Shown here piece after piece: positions 45,686 through 55,910 of a stretch of DNA of 64,000 nucleotides. The DNA comes from Cornus controversa (taxonomy: Eukaryota; Streptophyta; Magnoliopsida; Cornales; Cornaceae): contig CM048854.1 in NCBI GenBank assembly GCA_026545225.1, positions 29,735,230 through 29,799,229 on the forward strand, given 5' to 3'. The notes under the pieces are model-generated. The model ran no database searches. It was not told the origin of the DNA and saw nothing but the letters and a program-made list of their open reading frames with translations. A program made the position numbers and the translations under genes. The stretch's first letter is position 1, and each line of letters starts with the position of its first letter.

Positions 45686-46402
45686 CATATACACAAAATT
45701 CTAAACTCAAGAAATCTCAACATATCTTTTATGTCACAAATATGTGACCTATAAAATCGAAGTAAAGATGAGTCTAGCACCTCTACCTAAAATCATATGC
45801 TTTGAATCCAACTTTGAAATATTCTAGCTTTCTCAATTTCATGAAATTGAGACTTTGATCGGTTCAAACTGAAGCCCTTGGTATCCCCTACACACTTTCT
45901 TTCTTTGGGATCTTACAAATCACACCTCAAGTGACCTAAAATCTAGAGAGAAGGGAGAGAGATGAAGTGGGAGGGATAGAGAGAGAAGGGGATTTATAAA
46001 TATGAAATATCCTAGACCTAATTGATATTTATATCACTCCTAGGGGCGTAAAAAGATCGTTTTGCCCCGGGCTACTTAATGTACCTTCCCGACTTCCATT
46101 TTCGATTTCAAAAATTTTGTTGGACTCAAAATTATTTCCTCAACACTCTGAATATTTTGTTTAGTCCATAATCAAAAATAAAATTTTTCAAATTTTTCGA
46201 ATCCACTTAACCTCATCCCGGAGCTCCCGTTGACCAAAAAGTCAAACTTTTTTAAAAGTTTTCAAAAAATTTCAAAACCATAATCCAACCCTCTAAACAT
46301 ATTTTCCACATTCAAAACATGTTAAATATCATTTAAAACACATTTAAAGTAATAAATGATGAAAAATTAAAAAATCAGCCAAATTTGGGCACGATCTCTA
46401 CA
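44045..46402 (+). mobile_element. Solo LTR, 2358 bp
   Basis: It starts tatcacgctcc (probably tgtcacgc originally) and ends gatctctaca. Flanks are ctaac (44040-44044) and ctacc (46403-46407), 4 of 5. A likely TATA region (gatttataaatatg, about 45990) follows a GA-rich stretch and would leave about 400 bp of R-U5, which supports plus orientation. It contains a CA/TA microsatellite (about 45648-45688). No coding domain. It separates the gypsy tandem repeats from the integrase remnant. Confidence 0.72.
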
Positions 46403-46910
46403 CTACCTGCTTCCCTTCCAATGTCTCCAACCAATATGTCCCTTGTCGCTAAAATCAGATAACTCTGTATGGGCCCTCCTAGTTGGGAGCCAGTTTTTCG
46501 GTGCCTGGGGGTTTGGTAGCTGAGTTACTTCACGGAGGACTAGGTCTCCAAGTTGAAAGCTCCTCTGCTTGACCCGAGTGTTGTAGTATTAGGACTTGGC
46601 TTGCTGATACACCGCATCTTACTGTATAGTGGACCAATAGTATCCCTGCCTGATAGCCTTATACGCTAAGGACCTGCCCCCTGCGTGATTTCTGAAGTCC
46701 CTTTCATGAATTTTTTTCATGATATATCGAGCCTCGTCTGTCGAAACATATCGCAAGTAAGGTAATGAGACTCCTTTTTTATAGAGGATTTCATTGATCA
46801 GGGTATATCTAGATGTCCTGATCTTTATTCTGTGTGCCTCTACCTTATCGAGTGGTAACTCACCATCTTTGATGTACTTGATAAGCGGATCGGCCTATTC
46901 TATGCCTTAA
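46403..46910 (-). pseudogene. Gypsy integrase remnant lacking the catalytic core
   Basis: On the minus strand, frame pieces code the N-terminal zinc-binding region (EARYIMKKIHERDFRNHAGG, then SLAYKAIRQGYYW at about 46700-46620). They are followed almost at once by the C-terminal region (YYNTRVKQRSFQLGDLVLRE at about 46590-46530). The DDE catalytic core that should lie between, roughly 200 residues or more, is absent. This element could not integrate with its own enzyme. Confidence 0.7.
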
Positions 46911-47149
46911 GCCACCTGGTTCACCTCACACAGTACCTCATTTGTTATACTTGACTTTTCTATGTGCTCCACAAGCACTGTATTATTTTGCAGCTTCCTG
47001 CACAGTTTTCAAATGAGTAAGAGCATCGGTATTAGAGTTCTCATTACGAGGACTCATGTAATGGAAAGCCTCTAAAAATGATTGATTAACCCTTGAGCTT
47101 TTTGTAAGTAGGACTTCATCTTTTCTCTTTTTGCTTCATATTCTGCACG

Positions 47150-47420
47150 GACTTACGAGGCAACTAACTGGGAGTCAATGTAATCTTTTAATTGTTGCAC
47201 TTTGAGAACTTTTGCTATTTTCAGCTTTGCAATAAAGCTTTATATTCAGCTTCATTATTTGTCGCCTTGAATCCGAACCACAAGACATATTTAAAGGTCT
47301 CCCTTTCAGGGGATATAATTATTATCCCTACGCCACTTACTTATGCATTTGATGATCCATCTACAAATAACTCCCATGTATAGTTTGGGTTCATTTGGTC
47401 CTCTCTATATTGTTGAACTG
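47150..47420 (-). pseudogene. Gypsy RNase H domain remnant
   Basis: The minus-strand frame reads WELFVDGSSNA, then SGVGIIIISPE and GFKATNNEAEYKALL, with stops. This is the RNase H signature (D-G-S-S and N-N-x-A-E-Y). Confidence 0.75.
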
Positions 47421-48000
47421 GTTTACTCTTCCACCAATGTTTATTTTTCCTTCAATGGATAAGTTAATTTGATTATAAAATCTGCAAGTACTTGACCTTT
47501 TATTACCGATCTTGGCTTGTATCAAATGTTGAATTACCCCAGCTCTATAGATCACTTCACAAGTCGTCCAGAAGTTTCAGGTTTGAAAAGAACTTGGTAG
47601 AGTGGTTGATCGATCAATACCACTATTGTGTGTGCCTCGAAGTATGATCTAAGTTTTCTAGCTGACATGACCATGAAAAAAGCTAGTTTCTGTATCACGG
47701 GATATCTTTTTTTCGCCCCATAAAGTACCTTACTGGCATATTATACAGGCCTTTCTTCATCTTCTCGCATTAGTGCGAACTGGCCGCTGCAAGGGAAACA
47801 ACCAAGTGCAGGTACAACTTTTCCCCTGGGTTTGCACGGGACAAGAGTGGGGGTGAACTAAGATACTGCTTCAGGTCTACCAGGGCTTGTTCATACTCCG
47901 GGGTCCATTTAAAGGCTTTTTTGAGGACGTAAAAAAATGGGAGACATTTATCTATAGCGCAGGAGATCAGTCTGTTTAACGTTGCTACCTTAGCTGTTAG

Positions 48001-48840
48001 TCACTGAACTTCTTTAATCGTTCTAGGCAATTTTGTGTCAAGAATTGTCTTGACCTTTTTTGGGTTGGCTTCTATTCCCTTATTACTAACCAAGTAACCT
48101 AAAAAAATTTCAGAGGAGACTCCAAAAACGCACTTACATGGGTTGAGCCTCATCATGTACCTTCGGAGGACATTAAAGGTTTCTTGTAAGTCAATTAAAT
48201 GATTTGTGGTTTTCAGAATTTTAACGAGCATATCATCGATGTATACCTCTATATTTCTGCCAATTTGCTTCTGAAACATCATGTTGACCAACCTCTGGTA
48301 GGTCGTGCCTGCATTTTTTAAGTCAAATGACATCATTGTATAATAGTACAACCCTCTCTTTGTTATAAAAGATGTTTTCTCTTGATTATATGGATGCATT
48401 GGGATTTGATTGTAATCGAAATAGGCGTTCATGAAATTAAGTCGCTTAAATCTATGCACAGGTGCCACTTGCCGTTGGGTTTTCTTACCAAAACTGTAAT
48501 ACCCCACTCTAACACATGGTATGATATTGTCCGCTTTGGGCCTGAGCCCGCACGATTTTGCTCTTGGGTTTTACCCCAAAATGCCTCATACCATTTGAAG
48601 AGAACATATTACATATAAGCACATCCCCTTCTCCACACCTAGGCGATGTGGGATTGAGCACCCTGTACCCTGTCAGTGTGGTAGCTCAGCCCAGTGTCTG
48701 TCTTTGCACCCGCCCACTCACACCCGTCCACAAGGGTTACTACAAAAATTACATTTGCTAACCAGTCTGGGTAGTGTGATTCATGTACAAAATTGGCCTT
48801 CAATGACTTATCCACATACTTAGAGATTGTCAAATTTCTT
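48001..48840 (-). pseudogene. Gypsy reverse transcriptase, interrupted
   Basis: The minus-strand frame 48507-48001 contains FMNAYFDYNQIPMH, KTSFITKRGLYYY, the catalytic YIDDMLVK, NPCKCVFGV and FLGYLVSNKGIEANP. The upstream part (PDWLANVIFV, about 48780-48750) lies beyond a TRIM solo LTR at 48495-48744. The residues between LAN and FMNAY are shortened compared with usual gypsy RT. The YIDD active site is intact, but the gene is broken. Confidence 0.88.
48495..48744 (-). mobile_element. TRIM solo LTR, 250 bp, inside the RT region
   Basis: It starts tgtaataccccac and ends ggttactaca on the plus strand; compared with PBS-bearing copies it is in minus orientation. Flanks are aaaac and aaaat (4 of 5). 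Confidence 0.88.
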
Positions 48841-49589
48841 TTTAGAACAAAAGTTTATCTCTTCTGTCTGACGGACTTGGCAGTAGGGTTTACATTCAAC
48901 TAATGCATAATAACTGTTGGGTCAATCCTAGGCATGTCCTCGTAGGACCAAGCAAATACATCCCTATTTATTTTTGAGAAATTGAACAAGTTCTTTGCGA
49001 GCGATGAGTGAGAGTGATGACCCCACACTCACCTTATTACTGGCCTTTGGCTCATACAAGTCAATTTTAATTAATTCTTCCATTGGTTATGCATGATGGA
49101 CCTCTTATTTATCTTCAATCTCTAAGCCACCGATGCTCAACGTCTCTGACATCTTCTTCTCTTTCAGAGAGGTGGCGTAGCATTCTTGGGCAGTAGCTTA
49201 ATCTCCCTTTAGTTTTCTGATGCCATAGTCAGTAGGAAATTGCACGAGCAGATGGTAAGTGGAGGTAATTGCCTTTATGGTATTCAATGTAGCTCTTCTC
49301 ATAATAACATTATAAGTAGACGGGCAATCTACCACAAAGAAGGTCATCATCTTCTTGACTTACTTTGGACTTGCACTAGCGGTGATTAGAAGGGTAATGA
49401 CACCAAGCGGAAAGAGCTTCTCCCTAGAGAATCCAATAAGTGAGGATTTAGTGGGCTTAAGTTTTTTTCCTATCGATATTCATCTGGTCAAAGGCTTCTA
49501 CAAATAAGATGTCAGCAGAACTGTCATTGTCGATTAGTACCTACCTAATTGTAAAATTGATGATAGTCAGTGTGACCATTAGGGCATCG
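48841..49589 (-). pseudogene. Gypsy protease and RT start, degenerate
   Basis: The minus-strand frame contains VLIDNDSSADILF (49540-49502), the position of the aspartic protease active site (usual form D-x-G-S-S-x-D-I-L). A later stretch codes [17 protein letters not shown]. Stops interrupt the frame. The glycine next to the catalytic Asp appears replaced. Confidence 0.65.
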
Positions 49590-51136
49590 TCATGTGGTTG
49601 CTGAATTTCCTTCACATTTGCCTCTGAAAAAGTTATAATCTAATCTTCTATTTGAGGGTGCTTGGCTTGAGGGGGCGATTTGTTCACTTCGCTCATTTCG
49701 TAAAAGTTTTTGACTTTTCTTTACATGCGTTTTACGAGCCACCTTGGACTTTATGCTGCCTGATTTCTCCCAATAGAGGGTTTTTTTAAGTGTTGCTGTA
49801 TTTGTCATCTCGTTTGCAGTTCTGTGCCCCCTTCTCATTTCTAACCATAAAGCTACGCAGCTGGCCCCTACGAATCAGACTTTCAATTTATCTTTTTAAG
49901 TCGATGCACTCATCTGTGTCATGTCCATGATCACGGTTAAACCTGCAATATTTGTCGCAAGATCTCTTAGCGGGATTGATTTTTAATTTTAGGGGCCATG
50001 TTACTACAGGATCAACTTGAATGTAGAGGAAAATTTGGCTTATTGATGTATTTAATAGGGTAAAATTGAATCCCTTATCTCGAAGCGATGACCTATCACC
50101 CGATCTCACGTTATTTTGCTACATTTGGGGTCCCTTTCTTTCTTAATGGAAGGTCCTCCCCTTTTTTTGTCAGTCTTTCTGTCCCCATTTCTTTTTTTCC
50201 TCCTTGCATCTAGGGCATCATCGGTATTCATATACTTTTGGGCCTTTATGAGTAACTTTGATATGCTTTCTAGTAGATGTTTAGAGATTGAATACAAAAA
50301 TTTTGAGGGTTACAGGCCTCCCATGAATGTGGTAAGTGCTGCCTTGTTATCTAAAGCATTGACCTGCAATATCTTCATGTTGAATTGGTTGACGTAATCT
50401 CACAACGATTCTCCCTTGGTCTGTCTTACATTCAGAAGATAAGTCACATGTTTCCTGTGTCTTTGGGCTGTAATGAAATTGCTCACAAACAATTGGCTCA
50501 GCTCCTTGAATGAATGTATTGATGCAGGTTTCAGGCTATTGAACCATGCTCGAGCAGAACCTTTTAATGCAGTGGGAAAGACTCTGCACATGATTTTATC
50601 TCGCACTCCTTAGAGGTACATCAGAACCTTGTAGGTCTCCAGATAGTCTAGTGGGTCTTTGGTCCCTTCAAAGTTCTTAAGGGTTGGCATCTTGAACTTA
50701 TTAGGCAAATGACAATTTATTACTTCAGAGGTAAAAGGGAGGTTGGTTTGTTGAATCAGATCCTCCATTGTAGTAGGGCATTTCCCCTTCATGTCATAAT
50801 AAACAGTTTTCTCTACCTGTCCCGAATCTCCATGAGTACAAGCTCTTTCAGATGGAATCAGGTGAATGGGATTTGCCCCATCTCACTCGCTTCTCACGTG
50901 ACTCTGGGCAATGTCGTATACCACAATCCCACTGTCTCATACAACATTATTCCCATTGGATAGTTTGGCCTGACGTGGCTCCGTGACATCATCGGTGCTA
51001 TGGGAGGAAGGCGTTGCAGGATGGCCGCATTTTGTTGGAGTACTTGGAACATGCTTTGATTTAAGTTCTGAACCTGGTGTTCCAACGTTGTGACACGCTC
51101 TTGGTTGTTTGGGGCTTCGAGACGTACTTCAGGCAA
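49590..51136 (-). pseudogene. Gypsy gag, degenerate
   Basis: Minus-strand pieces in order are: LEHQVQNLNQSMFQVLQQ (coiled-coil-like, about 51080), FEGTKDPLDYLETYKVLM (about 50680), FPTALKGSARAWFNSLKP (about 50560, the retrotransposon gag core), and a basic region. A zinc-knuckle-like DKYCRFNRDHGHDTDEC lies at about 49950. Several stops and frameshifts separate the pieces. Confidence 0.85.
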
Positions 51137-51174
51137 GTCTCCCTGACCAGGGGACTACATGCCTCCTTCTCCTG

Positions 51175-51430
51175 CTATTGGAAGGTTACGGGTGGCAGGA
51201 TCTTGACCGTCGACGGGCGGATTGTGATTGGCAGGCGGATCTTGACCGGTTGGTAGATTGTGTTTGGCAGGCGAATCTTGGCCTGTTGGATTGTGACTGG
51301 CAGGAGGATCCTAGCCGGTTGAGAGATTGTGTCCGGCAGGAGGATCTTGACTGGCTGGATTGTAACCGACAGGGGGATCCAGACTGGCTGGGTCTCTAAC
51401 CCAGATCGTAGGTGCATCATGCTTCGTGTA
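51175..51430 (-). repeat. Short repeats coding a proline-rich gag N-terminus
   Basis: Imperfect 36-40-bp units ('ggcaggaggatcttgac', 'tggattgtgactggcag') code repeated PVKILLP-like peptides on the minus strand. They lie between the PBS region and the gag core. Confidence 0.65.
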
Positions 51431-51471
51431 GAACAATCAAGTTTGTGATCGTTCCCACAGATGACGCTAAC

Positions 51472-51835
51472 TGATGAAACACAAATCCACTTGTGATCTG
51501 AGTTAGCGCTAACTTGAAAAAGATAGACAAAGGGTAATTGAAGAGACACCGGTGCGGTGCCAATCTATTACACTCTGACGCTCAAGTCAGATATTGGAAA
51601 GGCTTTGGGAGCTATAAAGGTACTTATAGGGTATTAATTGCATATCTGAAATATGAATCGCCCTTATATTTATAGTAGTTAGACGAGAACGTATCGGAGT
51701 AGGAGACTGGCTCTTCAGTTTCCCATTTTATCTGGAGATAAAAGAGTCCTGATCAAAGTTCATCTCTCATCTACGTCATACAAATCACAACTGCCCACGT
51801 CATCTGACTTATAATTGAAGTCAAATACCTCATCA
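51472..51835 (-). repeat. 5' LTR of the gypsy element
   Basis: 364 bp; it begins TGATGAGG on the minus strand and ends TTTCATCA. It has a minus-strand TATA region (ctataaatataagg, about 51660-51673). Next to it, gttagcgtcatctgtggga resembles the PBS and leader of this clade with mutations. Confidence 0.85.
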
Positions 51836-51840
51836 TATAT

Positions 51841-52160
51841 ATATGCATATACACACATACATACTTCAAAGGAGAGGTGGAAGTATCAGTGGTGATGCCT
51901 AAAGTATATCACATTGTTGACTCATCTAACGATGGATGTGGCATTGATGAACAAGATCAAGTAAATCTTCACCATCGATGAACTCAAATTGATCACTTGT
52001 GCGAGTTTGTCGGTGGAACCATAAACGAGATTGGGAGAAGAGAAATGTAAGTAAGGTGAGGAATGACTATTTGAAATATGAGAATGAGATGCACATATTA
52101 GATTAGGGTCTGAAAAATGAGGTATATAGTACACTATGACAATATTGTAAATATAAGATA
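51841..52160. other. Intergenic
   Basis: Short stretch between the gypsy element and the next transposon. No gene. Confidence 0.4.
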
Positions 52161-52680
52161 GGGTTAAGTGCATTAAACCCCCTTCAACTATCTTTTCTCT
52201 CTCAAAAAATCCCCCTCAACTATCATTTGGACACTTAACCCCTAGAACTATCTTTGTCTCTCTCAAAAAATCCCATCAACTATCATTTGGACACTTAACC
52301 CCCTGAACTATTTTCTTGCTCTGCAATGAACTCCAAATCGTTAAATTACTGTCCAAAATCTAACCTTAGTTGACACACGTGACCTATTCTAAATTTAGAA
52401 TGCCAAAAATACCCTTATGACATATAGACCCATTATATATATAAATACGCCTTATATCTCAACCTCTACAACCAACATATCTTATTTTATTATATTTTCT
52501 TCTTATATATCTCTTTATATATATATATATATTTTTTTTTCATTTATTGTATTTTATAAAAAATATTTATTCTTATTGACTTATAATTTTGTATTTATTA
52601 TATTATATTTATATATTATATATAATTGTATTTATATATATCTCTTATTTTATTATATTTTCTTATTATATATATATTTA

Positions 52681-52715
<35 letters not shown>

Positions 52716-53409
52716 CTTTATATTTATTTATATTTTTTATTTATTGTATTTTATTTTGTGATATTTATATTTTTTGAGTAACCAATTTTGTATTTTATAA
52801 TTTTTTTTTATTCTTTTTTTTTATAAAATTTTAATTTATTATATTATATTTTTGGGCAAGAAAAATTTTATTTATTGTATTTTATAAAAAAATCATAAAT
52901 GAAAACTTGAATTGAAAAATGAAATCTGAAACTAAAAGCTTCGTGAAGCTTTCAAATTATGTTTAAGGATTGTCAAAATTTTAACTTCACTTTTATTTTT
53001 CCAGAAATGAAAACTGCGTTACCAATTGCAATTTTTGTTGTGACTTCCAAAAAAATGAAAATAAAAATGAAAGCTGAAATCTGAAATCGGAAGTGCTACC
53101 AAACAGGGTTTTAGTCTATTTCACTAACAATCATACATATTAACTAAGGACAAAAAGTAATTTGATTTTTCGTTAAATGTTAGTTAACAATTTGTCTTTA
53201 AGTGTGTGTTTTTTTATAGTTCGGAGAAATTTCTTGTAACCCGGTGATAATTTAAGGGATTAATTTGTAATTCATGGGAGTTTCTTGTAATCTGTGATAC
53301 TTTAGTGGAGTTTCTTGCAATCCGGTGATAGTTCAGGGACCAATTTATAGTTTTGAAGAATTTTTTACAATATGACGATAATTAGAGAAATTTAATGCAC
53401 TTAAATCTG
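52161..53409. mobile_element. TIR element with AT-rich core, 1249 bp
   Basis: The ends gggttaagtgcattaaa and tttaatgcacttaaatctg are inverted. The direct repeat taagata flanks them (52154-52160 and 53410-53416). Near the left end an approximately 70-bp unit (tctctcaaaaaatcc...ggacacttaacccc) is duplicated. The right part repeats 'gtttcttgcaatccggtgatag'. The core 52410-52860 is almost pure A/T. Probably a non-autonomous MULE-like element. Confidence 0.65.
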
Positions 53410-53416
53410 TAAGATA

Positions 53417-54273
53417 CGAGTATAACATAAAATCCTCTCCACCCGAAATCCGAGTTGAATTTTAATATCTAATGCCAATTCCGCCCTTAGGGGCATGCCA
53501 TTAACCATTTTTGACTTTTGGACGAACAAAAATCCACATCTAAGATATTGGCTTATTGGGTGATTAGTCGAGTTGAGATCCGTGCACTATCAACGGAGGG
53601 CTGAGACGAAAACACTCTCTCCCCACTTGCACTAATCACTCTTGCAAAGTCATATTGAAACTTAACAAAGTAAGCACTTGAAAGAAGTTTCTCGTCAAAT
53701 GAAGTGAGCTGAGATTTTGAATCCATAGAGCATGACAAGGTCAAGGATAGACAATAAGGCTTTTGACATAAGACTCTCCCTCAAAGAAGAATAGAGAGAG
53801 ATACATATTATGTATATGCAGAGAGATAACGAAGAGATAAGAGATATCCAAATCCCAATCCCCATGACCCAAAAGAACGTCAGAGAGGTCATTGTCAGTC
53901 CCACTCGGCTGGGGAGGTGCTAAATGCTATCCCGAACCTTCCCTCTCTTCAAACTGAAAAGAAAGGCGGTGGATGGTTAAGCTAACCATACACATACACA
54001 GTGTTCACCTATAGCTTTTTCTCTCTCTAAAACTTTTACTTTCTCTCCCCTAGCGGCGCCGACGTAGTTTTCAATTTCAGTACTCTTCACTCTCCTTATC
54101 CCCTACACCCCTCCCCTTAATTTCTCTCTCTATATGATACTAATTCATCTTCATATATATATATGTTCATAAGAGTATAACAAGCCCAAACTAAAACCCC
54201 AACTGGCCAACTCCTTGTATATGTTGTCGGACAGATATACTGTTGGTTATAGATTTACAGAGAGAAAGAGAGC
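53417..54273 (+). promoter_or_regulatory. AHL gene upstream region and 5' leader
   Basis: It contains pyrimidine-rich tracts (ctttttctctctctaaaac, about 54013; ctctctctatatgat, about 54124) and a TATA-like catatatatatatg (about 54151-54164) around 110 bp before the ATG. No other gene was found. Confidence 0.4.
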
Positions 54274-55158
54274 ATGAAAGGCGAATATGCAGAAGAAAAG
54301 GATCACGCAAACATGTTCACGAAGCTCAATCAGACCCACAATTTGCAACAACACCATCACCACCCCCAACCTCTCCACCACAATCACTTCCAGCTCACCC
54401 GAGAAGCCCAGACCTCCGAGGAAGCCGACAGCCGGAGTCCCAGCGGCGCCACCCCCACCACCGTAAGAAGCGGCGATGGAGCCACCATCGAGGTCAGCCG
54501 CCGCGCCAGAGGCCGCCCTCCTGGTTCCAAAAACAAACCAAAACCACCCATCATCATAACCCGCGACACCGAGCCCTCCATGAGCCCACACGTGCTTGAG
54601 CTCGCCGGCGGCGTCGATGTAGTGGACGCCGTGTCGCGCTTCTGCCGGAGAAGGAATATGGGTCTGTGTGTGCTCACCGGTTCAGGCACCGTAGCTAATG
54701 TGACTCTGAAACAACCATCAACCACTCCAGGAGCTACAGTCACATTCCATGGCCGTTTCGACATACTCTCTCTCTCCGCCACAATACTACCCAGTACGAC
54801 GTCGTTAGATCTACTCCCGGTGGCCAATGGGTTCACCATATCGCTGGCCGGACCGCAGGGTCAGATCGTCGGAGGGTCGGTTGTGGGGTCTCTGCTCGCC
54901 GCCGGGACGGTGTATGTGGTGGCGGCGTCGTTCAACAACCCTTCGTTTCACCGGTTACCGGCGGAAGAGGATGTGCGGAGCTCAATTTCTGGGGGGAACG
55001 GTCGTGGGCAGTCGTCCCCGGCGGTTTCCGGGGGCGGAGACGGTGGGCATCCGCCGGCTGCTGCGGCGTCTTGTGGGTTGTCTGTTTACAGCTGTCATTT
55101 GCCTTCTGATGTGATATGGGCACCTTCTGCTAGACAGCCACCACCACCACCCTACTGA
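54274..55158 (+). CDS. AHL17: AT-hook motif nuclear-localized protein, AHL17/AHL28-like
   Basis: An intronless gene of 294 aa. The N-terminus MKGEY and a His/Gln-rich stretch (about 25-38) lead to one AT-hook (RRARGRPPGSKNKPKPP, 76-92, core RGRP at 79-82), which binds the minor groove of AT-rich DNA. A PPC/DUF296 domain (about 105-228) follows. It includes GRFDIL (160-165), the segment known to be needed for AHL partner contact, and SLAGPQGQIVGG. The C-terminus (SCGLSVYSCHLPSDVIWAP...PPPPPY) closely follows that of Arabidopsis AHL17/AHL28 as I recall it. One type-I AT-hook, one PPC domain and no intron place it in clade A. Such proteins act in chromatin and growth control. It is higher in G+C than its flanks, as usual for this family. 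The exact ortholog is inferred. Confidence 0.95.
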   Translation: MKGEYAEEKDHANMFTKLNQTHNLQQHHHHPQPLHHNHFQLTREAQTSEEADSRSPSGATPTTVRSGDGATIEVSRRARGRPPGSKNKPKPPIIITRDTEPSMSPHVLELAGGVDVVDAVSRFCRRRNMGLCVLTGSGTVANVTLKQPSTTPGATVTFHGRFDILSLSATILPSTTSLDLLPVANGFTISLAGPQGQIVGGSVVGSLLAAGTVYVVAASFNNPSFHRLPAEEDVRSSISGGNGRGQSSPAVSGGGDGGHPPAAAASCGLSVYSCHLPSDVIWAPSARQPPPPPY

Positions 55159-55509
55159 TCATATCAAGTTTTGTTCCTGTTCTGGTTCTGTATCATTTCT
55201 CATCTACTATGCATTTTCCTTTTTTTCTTTTTTCTTTTTCTTATTACTTTAATTTTTATTTTATTTAACTTGAATGATTTTGGCCTAGTTCTTCAATTTT
55301 TCTACAGTGACATTGGTGTAGTCTTTTTTTTCGTGGGTAGCAAATCAGCTCAAATTTTTATATTTGTTAGTGGGTGTCTATTAGTCAATTTATATGTACA
55401 TAACTAACTTGGATCCTCTAGCACTTTATATATATATATATATTTCTTTGCGAGTTCTAATTGGGTTGTTACTTTATTAATTAAACGGTTTAATGTGTGT
55501 GGTTTAAAG
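55159..55509 (+). other. AHL 3' UTR and downstream flank
   Basis: T-rich stretch typical of plant 3' ends, then a TA run (about 55428-55442). No further gene. Confidence 0.45.
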
Positions 55510-55685
55510 AAGGGAAATGCTAAACGTCATGGAATTTTATCATGAATGATGTGGCAGGTGATAATATCATTGGGATTCTGTGTATGGGAGGAATCCCACC
55601 AATACTAATTCGCTATTTAATTGCCACATCATTCAAGATAAAAATTCATGAAATATTTTCATGACGTGTAACATTGCTCTTTGAA
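55510..55685. mobile_element. Short foldback MITE (family B, copy 2)
   Basis: The arms 'catggaattttatcatgaatgatgtggca' and 'tgccacatcattcaagataaaaattcatg' are inverted copies. The outer ends resemble aatgctaaacgtcat and atgacgtgtaacatt. Same family as 30479-30665. Confidence 0.78.
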
Positions 55686-55867
55686 GAAAGCTTTTGGACA
55701 AAAATAAGCTATTGAAGACACTTGGTCCCTCTAGTGTAATGTTACAAACAACAATCCATTTTTTGAGCTGACTCCAACATGTGTTAGTATTGAATAAGAA
55801 TAGAATCTCTCTCATCCTGGTTTATTTCCGGTAACAAAAATAAAAAATCTAGTAATTAGGACTTATT

Positions 55868-55868
55868 T

Positions 55869-55909
<41 letters not shown>
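55868..55909. repeat. (TG)n(TA)n microsatellite
   Basis: About nine TG units followed by about eleven TA units. Confidence 0.95.

Positions 55910-55910
<1 letters not shown>

Larger units (their letters stand above)
35368..51835 (-). mobile_element. Ty3/gypsy retrotransposon, Tat-like, 16.5 kb with nested insertions
   Basis: On the minus strand the order is 5' LTR (51835-51472), leader, gag (about 51430-49590), protease (about 49545), RT (about 48900-48000), RNase H (about 47400), integrase remnants (46910-46403), 80-bp tandem repeats, an extra ORF on the opposite strand (36198-37144) and 3' LTR (35678-35368). The TSD is tatat at 35363-35367 and 51836-51840. Element ends read TGATGA...TCATCA. 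Five later insertions lie inside. The LTRs have diverged strongly (also a ~50-bp indel), and gag/pol carry many stops, so it is old and inactive. The antisense extra ORF plus 3' tandem repeats is a known pattern in Tat-lineage gypsy elements. Confidence 0.88.

Noticed and set aside
52417-52777. 114-aa and 62-aa frames made almost only of Tyr, Ile, Phe and Leu
   Set aside because: They come from (TAT)n- and (TTA)n-like low-complexity sequence.
54247-54839. Minus-strand frames of 114 and 151 aa across the AHL gene
   Set aside because: They are shadows of the GC-rich AHL coding sequence on the other strand.
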